Shown here in pieces: positions 17,683 to 22,787 of a DNA stretch of 22,787 nt. Source of the DNA: Gammaproteobacteria bacterium (GTDB taxonomy: Bacteria > Pseudomonadota > Gammaproteobacteria > Arenicellales > Spongiicolonaceae); assembly GCA_007570945.1 (NCBI GenBank), contig RKSH01000208.1, forward strand, positions 1 to 22,787, given 5' to 3'. The notes beneath the pieces are model-generated. The model was given only the letters and a program-made list of their open reading frames with translations. It ran no database searches and was not told the DNA's origin. Positions within the stretch are counted from its first letter, which is position 1. Every line of letters begins with the position of its first letter. The position numbers were made by a program, and so were the translations under genes.

Positions 17683-18788
17683 TGCACTGTGGAAATGACG
17701 CTGCGCTGGACGCGGGCGCCGAGCGCGGACAGCAGGTGATGGGGAATGGTGCCGGCGGCGGCGGCCACGCTGTTCACACTGACGGCGCCGCCCCACAACT
17801 CCACCTCGTCGCCCACCCGAACGGTGGACGCCAGCGGCCGCATGTCGATGCTGAGGCTGTCCATGGAGACCGCGCCGACGGTGGTGGTGGTGGCGCCATT
17901 GATGGCAACCCCGGCGCCGCCGGCGAGTCGCGGGTAGCCGTCGGCGTAGCCGCAGGCGACCACGCCCACCGGCATGTTTTCCGGGCAGCGGTAGAGCGGG
18001 CCGTAGCCGACGCCGTCACCCTTGCGCAACTTGCGCACCGCGACCAACCGCGCGCAGAAGCGCATGGCCGGGGCGAGGCCGAAGTCGGCGGCGGCGCGGT
18101 GTGCAAAGGGCGATGCGCCGTACAGCATCACGCCGGGGCGCACCCAGTCGGCGTGGCTGGCCGGCCAGGCCAGCAACGCGGCGGAGTTGGCCAGCGAGTG
18201 CTCCGCCGGCAAGCCGCGCAACGGGCGGTAGGCGCGCAGTTGGGATTCGGTGAGGGCGCGGGCGGCGGCATCGTCACCGTCGGCGGCGGCGAAGTGGGTC
18301 ATGAGGCGCACCTCGCCGACGCCGGCGGTCGCGCGCAGGCGGTGAAGCTCACCCTCAACCTCCGCCGGCGCAAAACCCAGCCGGCCCATGCCGCTGTCCA
18401 CCTTGAGCCAGACATTGATGCGCGCGGCATTGCGGCCGGCGGCGGCGTGGAGGATTTCCCGCTGGCGGCGGCTGTGCACCACCGCGTCAATGCGCCCCTC
18501 GCGCATGGCCGCCACCTGTTGCGGCGCAAAAAAAACGGACAACACCACCACCGGCGCGGCGACCCCGGCGGCGCGCAGGGCCAGCGCCTCTTCCAGCGAG
18601 GCAACGCCGAAAGCGTCGGCCCCGGCCAGGGCGGTGGCAGCGACGGCGGCGCCGTGGCCGTAAGCGTCGGCCTTGACCACGCACATCACCCGCGCCCCCG
18701 GCGCCAGCGCGCGCGCGCGGGCCAGGTTGCGGCTGAGCGCGGCGGGGTTAATCTCGGCCCAGGCCCGGCGCGGCACCGTCGGCGCCAC
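17679..18788 (-). CDS. alr: Alanine racemase
   Basis: This PLP-dependent enzyme interconverts L- and D-alanine, supplying D-Ala for peptidoglycan. It has 369 residues. The PLP lysine is Lys39 in VVKADAYGHG and the second catalytic base is Tyr262 in GVGYGPLY. Arg136 in SGMGRLGF and the substrate-region GAVSMDSLSID are also visible. The start is a GTG at 18788, two bases after the dnaB stop, and gives the family N-terminus AWAEINPAALSRNL. Its stop overlaps the radA start. The dnaB-alr adjacency is found in several Proteobacteria, including E. coli. Confidence 0.96.
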   Translation of the reverse strand: MAPTVPRRAWAEINPAALSRNLARARALAPGARVMCVVKADAYGHGAAVAATALAGADAFGVASLEEALALRAAGVAAPVVVLSVFFAPQQVAAMREGRIDAVVHSRRQREILHAAAGRNAARINVWLKVDSGMGRLGFAPAEVEGELHRLRATAGVGEVRLMTHFAAADGDDAAARALTESQLRAYRPLRGLPAEHSLANSAALLAWPASHADWVRPGVMLYGASPFAHRAAADFGLAPAMRFCARLVAVRKLRKGDGVGYGPLYRCPENMPVGVVACGYADGYPRLAGGAGVAINGATTTTVGAVSMDSLSIDMRPLASTVRVGDEVELWGGAVSVNSVAAAAGTIPHHLLSALGARVQRSVISTVQ

Positions 18789-18790
18789 CG

Positions 18791-20161
18791 TCAGTGCATA
18801 TCCGCGACATCCATCGGCGTGTGGTTTTCAAAGCGCACGATGTCCCCGCGAAAGGTGAGGTTCAGCACGCCGACCGGGCCGTTGCGGTGCTTGGCGATGA
18901 GCAGGTCCATTTTTCCGTCCTCGGGAATTTCGTCCTCGCGGTGGAGGAAAAGAATCAGGTCGGCGTCTTGTTCAATGGCGCCGGACTCGCGCAGGTCCGA
19001 CATGATGGGCTTCTTGTCGGCGCGCTCGCGCGCGGCGCGGTTCAACTGCGACAGCACCACCACCGGCACGTCCATCTCTTTGGCCAAAATTTTCAGCGAG
19101 CGCGTCATGCGCGCGATTTCGGTGGCGCGGTTTTCGCCGCGCACCATCTCGCTGCTGGACATCAGTTGCAGGTAGTCCACCACCACCAGGCCCAATTCGG
19201 TTTTGTTGTCGCGCATCAGCCGCCGCAGCCGCGCGCGCACTTCAAGGGGACTCAGTTGGCCGGTGTCGTCAATGAATATCTGCCCGCGGCTGTTCAGCAG
19301 CTTGGTCGCCGGGCCGATGGATTTGGCATAGTCGTCGTCGTTCAGGGTGCGGGCGTTGCGCAGTTTCTGCATGCTTAGGCTGCTGACCGAGGATAGCAGG
19401 CGCATGGTCAACTGCATCACCGGCATCTCCATGCTGAACACCGCCACCGGCTTGCGCTCCTTAAGCGCCACATGGGTGGCGATGTTCATGGCCAGCGAGG
19501 TTTTGCCCATGGACGGGCGCCCGGCGATGATAATCAGGTCGCCTTTTTGCAGGCCCGAAGTCATCGCATCCAGGTCCACAAAACCGGTGGCCACGCCGGT
19601 CAGGTGGCTGTCGCTGCCGGCCACCTCCTCAATGCGGGTGAGGGTCCTGCCCAGGGCCTCCTGCAGTGGCACGAAGCCGGTTTCATGTTTGCGGTGTTCC
19701 TCGGAAATGGCGAACACGCCCTGCTCGGCCTCATCCAGAACCTCGCCGGCGCTTTTGCCGCCGGGCTGGTAGGCGCGCATGGCGATGTTGGTGGAGGCCT
19801 CGATCAGGCGGCGCAAAATGGCGCGCTCGCGGACAATCCTCGCGTAATCCTTGATGTGCGCGATGCTCGGCGTGTTGTCCACCATGGTGCGCAGGTAGCC
19901 TAGGCCGCCGACGCTCTCCAACTCGCCGTTGCTACTCAGATGATCGGACACCGTCACCGCATCCGCCGAGCCGCTGTCCTCGGCGATGGCGCTGATGGCG
20001 CGGAAAATGGAGCGGTGGGTGTGAATGTGAAAATCCTCCGCTGACAAAATGTCGATGACATCGTCCAGATGGCGCGACTCGAGCATCAGCCCGCCCAGCA
20101 CCGCCTGCTCGGCCTCCTCAGACTGCGGCGGGCGCTTGAGGTCTTCGCTTGCGTCGGCCAT
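18791..20161 (-). CDS. dnaB: Replicative DNA helicase DnaB
   Basis: This is the hexameric 5'-3' helicase that unwinds the chromosome at the replication fork. It has 456 residues and is complete, without an intein. The N-terminal domain begins PPQSEEAEQAVLGGLMLE (11-28) and carries the DnaG-interacting fold. The RecA-like C-terminal domain has Walker A GRPSMGKTS (214-222), Walker B LGLVVVDYLQLM near 325-336, and the LSQLNR motif. The ATG at 20161 is nine bases after the rplI stop. Position between rplI and alr matches the E. coli-type order. Confidence 0.98.
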   Translation of the reverse strand: MADASEDLKRPPQSEEAEQAVLGGLMLESRHLDDVIDILSAEDFHIHTHRSIFRAISAIAEDSGSADAVTVSDHLSSNGELESVGGLGYLRTMVDNTPSIAHIKDYARIVRERAILRRLIEASTNIAMRAYQPGGKSAGEVLDEAEQGVFAISEEHRKHETGFVPLQEALGRTLTRIEEVAGSDSHLTGVATGFVDLDAMTSGLQKGDLIIIAGRPSMGKTSLAMNIATHVALKERKPVAVFSMEMPVMQLTMRLLSSVSSLSMQKLRNARTLNDDDYAKSIGPATKLLNSRGQIFIDDTGQLSPLEVRARLRRLMRDNKTELGLVVVDYLQLMSSSEMVRGENRATEIARMTRSLKILAKEMDVPVVVLSQLNRAARERADKKPIMSDLRESGAIEQDADLILFLHREDEIPEDGKMDLLIAKHRNGPVGVLNLTFRGDIVRFENHTPMDVADMH

Positions 20162-20170
20162 GTCGCGCGC

Positions 20171-20623
20171 TCAGCCTTCCTCGGCGGCCACCGTCAGCGG
20201 AATGTTGACAATCACGTCGGGGTGCAGAATCACGTCCACCTTGTATTCGCCGGTTTCCTTGACCGTGCCCTGGGCGATGTTGACCTCCTGTTTGTGCACC
20301 TCATGGCCCAACTCGGCGAGGGCGGTGATGACATCGGCGTTGCTCACCGAGCCGAACAGTCTGCCCTCCTCGGCGGCGCGGCTGCGGATGGTGATGCGCA
20401 CGTCGCGCAAAGCCTCGGCGCGCTTCTGCGCCTCGGCAATGCGCTGGTCCTCGGCCGCGGCCAACTCGCGCCGCCGCGCCTCCACTTCGGCGCGCGCTTC
20501 GGGGGTGGCGCGCACCGCATGGCCCTGGGGAATTAAATAATTGCGCGCGTAGCCCGGCTTGACCCGCACCTCGTCGCCCACATGGCCGAGGTTGTGCACG
20601 CTGTCCAGAAGAATGACCTGCAT
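20171..20623 (-). CDS. rplI: 50S ribosomal protein bL9
   Basis: This is a structural protein of the large ribosomal subunit that binds 23S rRNA near the L1 stalk. It has 150 residues, the normal length. The N-terminal domain signature MQVILLDSVHNLGHVGDEVRVKPGYARNYLIPQG is nearly canonical. A long Arg/Glu/Ala-rich connecting helix (about 40-75) leads to the C-terminal domain. The ATG at 20623 is four bases after the rpsR stop. Confidence 0.97.
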   Translation of the reverse strand: MQVILLDSVHNLGHVGDEVRVKPGYARNYLIPQGHAVRATPEARAEVEARRRELAAAEDQRIAEAQKRAEALRDVRITIRSRAAEEGRLFGSVSNADVITALAELGHEVHKQEVNIAQGTVKETGEYKVDVILHPDVIVNIPLTVAAEEG

Positions 20624-20627
20624 GACT

Positions 20628-20858
20628 TCAGCCGGCGTGGTTGTCGCTGTACGGCAACAGCGCCAGGTAGCGGGCGCGCTTGACCGCGGTGGCCAGTTGC
20701 CGCTGGTAGCGGGCGCGGGTGCCGGTGCTACGGCTGGGCAGAATCTTGCCGGCCTCGCTCAGGTTGGCGCTGAGCGCGGCGAGGTCTTTGTAGTCCACCT
20801 CTTTGACGCCGGCGGCGGTGAAGCGGCAGTAGCGGCGGCGGCGGGGGAAACGGTTCAT
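20628..20858 (-). CDS. rpsR: 30S ribosomal protein bS18
   Basis: This is a small-subunit ribosomal protein that pairs with bS6 on the platform. It has 76 residues with the basic N-terminus RFPRRRRYCRFTAAGVKEVDYKD and the KILPSRSTGTRARYQRQLATAVKRARYLALLPY core. The ATG at 20858 overlaps the rpsF stop by four bases, so there is no room for priB, which separates these genes in E. coli. Confidence 0.97.
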   Translation of the reverse strand: MNRFPRRRRYCRFTAAGVKEVDYKDLAALSANLSEAGKILPSRSTGTRARYQRQLATAVKRARYLALLPYSDNHAG

Positions 20859-21439
20859 GCGGATTCTCCGGTGTCGGTTTTGGTGGTTGCAGGGCCGGGA
20901 GCGGCGGTTTCGGTGCCGGAAATGACGGCGCCGGCCTCGGCGGCGGCGGTTTCACCGTCGGCGCTACCGCCCTCGGCGCCGGAATCCTCAGACGCATGGT
21001 CGTCGGCGGCGGAGTCCACTTCGGCGGCGGCCGCTTCAGCCTCAACGGCGGCGGCCTCGGCCGCGGCGGCGGCGCGCTGTTCACGCTCGCGGCGCGCCGC
21101 CTCGCGCTCCTCCTCGCGGCGGGTTTCGGCGGCAATCCATGACTCCTCGGTGACCGCGGCGGTGCGGCGGATAATCAGCGAACGCAGGATGGCATCGCTG
21201 AATTTGAACGTGTTTTCAATTTTGCGCCGGGTTTCCTGGTCGCACTCCACATTGAGCAGCACGTAGTGCGCCTTGCGCATATCGGCGATGGGGTAGGCCA
21301 GCGCGCGGCGCCCCCAGTCCTCGTGACGGTGGATGCTGCCGCCGGCGTCGGTGACCATGGCGCTGTAACGCTCGGTCATGGCCGGCACCTGGGGGCTCTG
21401 GTCAGGGTGGACCAGAAACACGATTTCATAATGTCGCAT
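20855..21439 (-). CDS. rpsF: 30S ribosomal protein bS6 with long acidic C-terminal extension
   Basis: This is a small-subunit ribosomal protein, partner of bS18. Residues 1 to about 97 form the normal bS6 domain, from MRHYEIVFLVHPDQSPQVP to the KFSDAILRSLIIRRTAAVTEES region. They are followed by about 95 extra residues. These begin with a charged Arg/Glu helix (about 104-123) and continue as an Ala/Glu/Asp/Ser/Gly-rich, probably disordered, acidic tail. Total length is 194, against about 95-135 usually. The ATG at 21439 has AAGGAG six bases upstream. A promoter at 21505-21532 precedes it. Confidence 0.95.
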   Translation of the reverse strand: MRHYEIVFLVHPDQSPQVPAMTERYSAMVTDAGGSIHRHEDWGRRALAYPIADMRKAHYVLLNVECDQETRRKIENTFKFSDAILRSLIIRRTAAVTEESWIAAETRREEEREAARREREQRAAAAAEAAAVEAEAAAAEVDSAADDHASEDSGAEGGSADGETAAAEAGAVISGTETAAPGPATTKTDTGESA

Positions 21440-21504
21440 GGTTGCTCCTTTAGGCTGTCAAGCCTCCCGCGCGGCGGTGAGGCAAGGAGTGGAATCGGCG
21501 GCGG

Positions 21505-21532
21505 AGTATAACACCCTCACCGCCGGTGTAAA
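21505..21532 (-). promoter_or_regulatory. Promoter of the rpsF-rpsR-rplI-dnaB-alr-radA operon
   Basis: On the minus strand TTTACA (-35, 21527-21532) and TATACT (-10, 21505-21510) are 16 bases apart. Both are close to the sigma-70 consensus. The leader to rpsF is about 60 bases and ends with the Shine-Dalgarno AAAGGAG. The -35 box starts four bases after the 3' end of the upstream tRNA-Arg. Confidence 0.65.
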
Positions 21533-21535
21533 AAC

Positions 21536-21612
21536 TGGCGCGCCCGGAGAGATTCGAACTCCCGACCTCCTGGTTCGTAGCCAGGCACTCTATCCAACTG
21601 AGCTACGGGCGC
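21536..21612 (-). tRNA. tRNA-Arg (anticodon ACG)
   Basis: A complete cloverleaf is readable on the minus strand. The acceptor stem GCGCCCG pairs with CGGGCGC, followed by TAGCTCAGTTGGATAGAG (D arm). The anticodon stem CCTGG/CCAGG encloses loop CTACGAA with anticodon ACG (ICG after deamination). The T arm is GGGAGTTCGAATCTCTC, the discriminator is G, and CCA is encoded. It lies 47 bp downstream of tRNA-Ser in the same orientation. Confidence 0.97.
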
Positions 21613-21659
21613 GCTGGGAAGTTGATGCGCCAAGGCCGCACCGGCATGGCCCGCGGCGG

Positions 21660-21752
21660 TGGCGGAGAGGGAGGGATTCGAACCCTCGATGAGGTTACTA
21701 GCCCCATACTCCCTTAGCAGGGGAGCGCCTTCAGCCACTCGGCCACCTCTCC
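21660..21752 (-). tRNA. tRNA-Ser (anticodon GCT)
   Basis: This class II tRNA is readable on the minus strand. The acceptor GGAGAGG pairs with CCTCTCC, and the D arm contains TGGCCGAGTGG. The anticodon stem CTCCC/GGGAG encloses loop CTGCTAA with anticodon GCT. A long variable arm follows, then the T arm GAGGGTTCGAATCCCTC, discriminator G and encoded CCA. It sits 49 bp after csrA, the same order as csrA-serV-argV in E. coli. Confidence 0.97.
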
Positions 21753-21779
21753 GGACATTGCGGACATCGCGGACCTTGC
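21753..21779. repeat. Three tandem 9-bp repeats between csrA and tRNA-Ser
   Basis: On the plus strand the units are GGACATTGC, GGACATCGC and GGACCTTGC, directly adjoining the tRNA-Ser 5' end. On the transcribed strand this lies between the csrA stop and mature tRNA-Ser. Function is unknown; it may be slippage product in the tRNA leader. Confidence 0.7.
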
Positions 21780-21801
21780 GCAGAAACGGCGGCGGACGGT
21801 T

Positions 21802-21984
21802 TTATTCCGTGTTGGCCTGCTCCTCCTGCTTGATGCGCTCGTAAATTTCCTCACGATGCACCGGAACGTCCTTGGGCGCATTGATGCCAATGCGCACCTG
21901 GTGGCCTTTGATGCCCAGCACCGTCACCTGCACGTTGTCGCCGATGTTCAGTGTCTCGCCGATACGCCGGGTTAAAATCAACAT
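21802..21984 (-). CDS. csrA: Carbon storage regulator CsrA
   Basis: This is a small dimeric RNA-binding protein that binds GGA motifs in mRNA leaders and controls translation and stability. It has 60 residues. MLILTRRIGETLNIGD and VTVLGIKGHQVRIGINAPKDVPVHREEIYERI are nearly canonical and include the RNA-contacting N-terminal strand (Leu4, Arg6) and Arg44 in HREE. The ATG at 21984 has AAGGAGAG upstream. The GGA in that Shine-Dalgarno could allow self-repression, as seen in other bacteria. A promoter lies at 22038-22066. Confidence 0.97.
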   Translation of the reverse strand: MLILTRRIGETLNIGDNVQVTVLGIKGHQVRIGINAPKDVPVHREEIYERIKQEEQANTE

Positions 21985-22037
21985 AACTGCTCTCCTTGGG
22001 TTGTGGTTGTAGTGGTTGGTTGGTGGTTGTGGGCGCG

Positions 22038-22066
22038 ACTATACACCCTCCCGGCGGCGGCGGCAA
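22038..22066 (-). promoter_or_regulatory. Promoter of csrA
   Basis: On the minus strand TTGCCG (-35, 22061-22066) and TATAGT (-10, 22038-22043) are exactly 17 bases apart. The predicted leader of about 45 bases is almost only A and C until the Shine-Dalgarno AAGGAG. The remaining gap to the trpC stop holds a short GGCC-GCC-GGCC dyad without a U-run, so no convincing terminator. Confidence 0.6.
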
Positions 22067-22085
22067 GGGGGGCCGGCGGCCTGTT

Positions 22086-22787
22086 TTACCGCCCGGCGGG
22101 GAACAGCCGGCCGAGTTCGGCGGCCGGGTCGGCGACGCGCATCAGGGCCTCACCGACCAAAAAGGCGTGCACGCCAAGGCCGCGCAGGCGGCGCACCTGG
22201 GCCGGTTCGTGGATGCCGCTTTCGGTCACCACCATGCGGCCGGCGGGGATGCGGGGGAGCAAGTCCATGGTGGCTTTAATGTCGGTGCGGAAAGTGCGCA
22301 GGTCGCGGTTGTTGATGCCGAGCAGCGCATCGGCGAGGGGCAGCGCGCGCTCCAACTCGGCGCGGTTGTGCACCTCCACCAGCACGTCCATGCCCCACTC
22401 GCGCGCGCATTGGTACAGCGCGGCCAGGCCGCCCCCGCCCTGGTCCGGCAGCGCCGCCGCTATCAGCAAAACACAGTCGGCGCCCAGGGCGCGGGACTCG
22501 GCAACTTGCGCGCGGTCAATGATGAAGTCCTTGCGCAGCACCGGCAGTCCGCAGGCGGCGCGCGCCTGCTGCAGGTGGCGGCCGCTGCCGTGGAAAAACT
22601 TTTCATCGGTCAGCACCGACAAGCACGCCGCGCCGCCGGCCTGGTAAGCGGCGGCGATTTGCGCCGGGTCAAAATCCCCGCGCAAAACGCCGGCGCTGGG
22701 CGAGGCCTTTTTAATCTCGGCAATCACCGCCGCCCGTCCGCCGTCCACACGCTCACCGATGCGCCGGGCAAAGCCGCGCACCGATGG
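22086..22787 (-). CDS. trpC: Indole-3-glycerol phosphate synthase, partial (5' end outside window)
   Basis: This enzyme converts CdRP to indole-3-glycerol phosphate in tryptophan biosynthesis, in the cytosol. The 233 codons present run from PSVRGFARRI to the TAA at 22086. About 30-35 N-terminal residues are missing beyond the right edge, judged from the usual 260-270 length. The GTG at 22781 is an internal codon, not a start. TIM-barrel motifs include VIAEIKKASPSAG (substrate lysine), SVLTDEKFFHG, LRKDFIID (catalytic lysine), DVLVEVHN (glutamate), LGINNRDLRTF and VTESGI. It is a monofunctional TrpC without a fused PRAI domain. Confidence 0.95.
   Translation of the reverse strand, partial: PSVRGFARRIGERVDGGRAAVIAEIKKASPSAGVLRGDFDPAQIAAAYQAGGAACLSVLTDEKFFHGSGRHLQQARAACGLPVLRKDFIIDRAQVAESRALGADCVLLIAAALPDQGGGGLAALYQCAREWGMDVLVEVHNRAELERALPLADALLGINNRDLRTFRTDIKATMDLLPRIPAGRMVVTESGIHEPAQVRRLRGLGVHAFLVGEALMRVADPAAELGRLFPAGR

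Noticed and set aside
17683..17796. N-terminal extension of RadA
   Set aside because: It lies inside alr, is Arg-rich, and the ATG at 17682 immediately precedes the conserved zinc finger region.
17682..19175. A 497-codon plus-strand frame across alr and dnaB
   Set aside because: It runs antisense to two well-conserved genes and has no recognisable domain; it is a composition artefact.
22067..22085. Rho-independent terminator after trpC (GGCC-GCC-GGCC dyad)
   Set aside because: The stem is four base pairs and no U-run follows on the transcribed strand.

Overview
This is a G+C-rich, densely coded bacterial chromosome segment. No intergenic gap exceeds about 155 bp. The order csrA - tRNA-Ser(GCU) - tRNA-Arg(ACG), a GhrA-type reductase with E. 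coli-like length and catalytic positions, and the rpsF-rpsR-rplI-dnaB-alr-radA run suggest a gammaproteobacterium or a close relative. There is no priB between rpsF and rpsR. A TRAP transporter, a LIV-type ABC importer and a sugar-acid catabolic operon suggest a heterotroph that scavenges small organic acids and amino acids. I cannot name the genus.

Layout, left to right. (1) 1-766, minus: the N-terminal 255 residues of a PotA-like polyamine ABC ATPase, cut by the window edge. (2) 814-1752, plus: a GhrA-like 2-hydroxyacid dehydrogenase. (3) 1765-8113, minus: a seven-gene operon transcribed as TRAP binding protein, small and large permeases, SDR dehydrogenase, enolase-superfamily sugar-acid dehydratase, second SDR, and SMP-30 lactonase. 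Together these look like uptake plus oxidative, non-phosphorylating breakdown of a sugar or sugar acid. (4) 8114-8266: a divergent control region with back-to-back promoters. (5) 8267-11654, plus: livG-livF-livH-livM importer genes without a binding-protein gene, followed by uvrA (11670-14537). (6) 14608-16289, plus: an A+T-richer type II restriction-modification pair, very probably acquired horizontally, wedged between the ends of uvrA and radA. (7) 16309-21439, minus: rpsF-rpsR-rplI-dnaB-alr-radA, nearly all touching or overlapping. (8) 21536-21984, minus: csrA followed by two tRNAs. (9) 22086-22787, minus: trpC, whose 5' end lies outside the window.

The points most worth attention are as follows. 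A degenerate 21-bp repeat forms the tail of livF and is open in two frames across the livF/livH junction. A related 12-bp core occurs in uvrA. The sugar-acid operon carries two SDRs and no aldolase. The R-M pair has unknown specificity. Ribosomal protein bS6 has a tail as long as its fold. The csrA leader is almost purely A/C. I found no CRISPR array, insertion sequence, integrase or phage gene, and no clear evidence of an entirely new multi-gene system.
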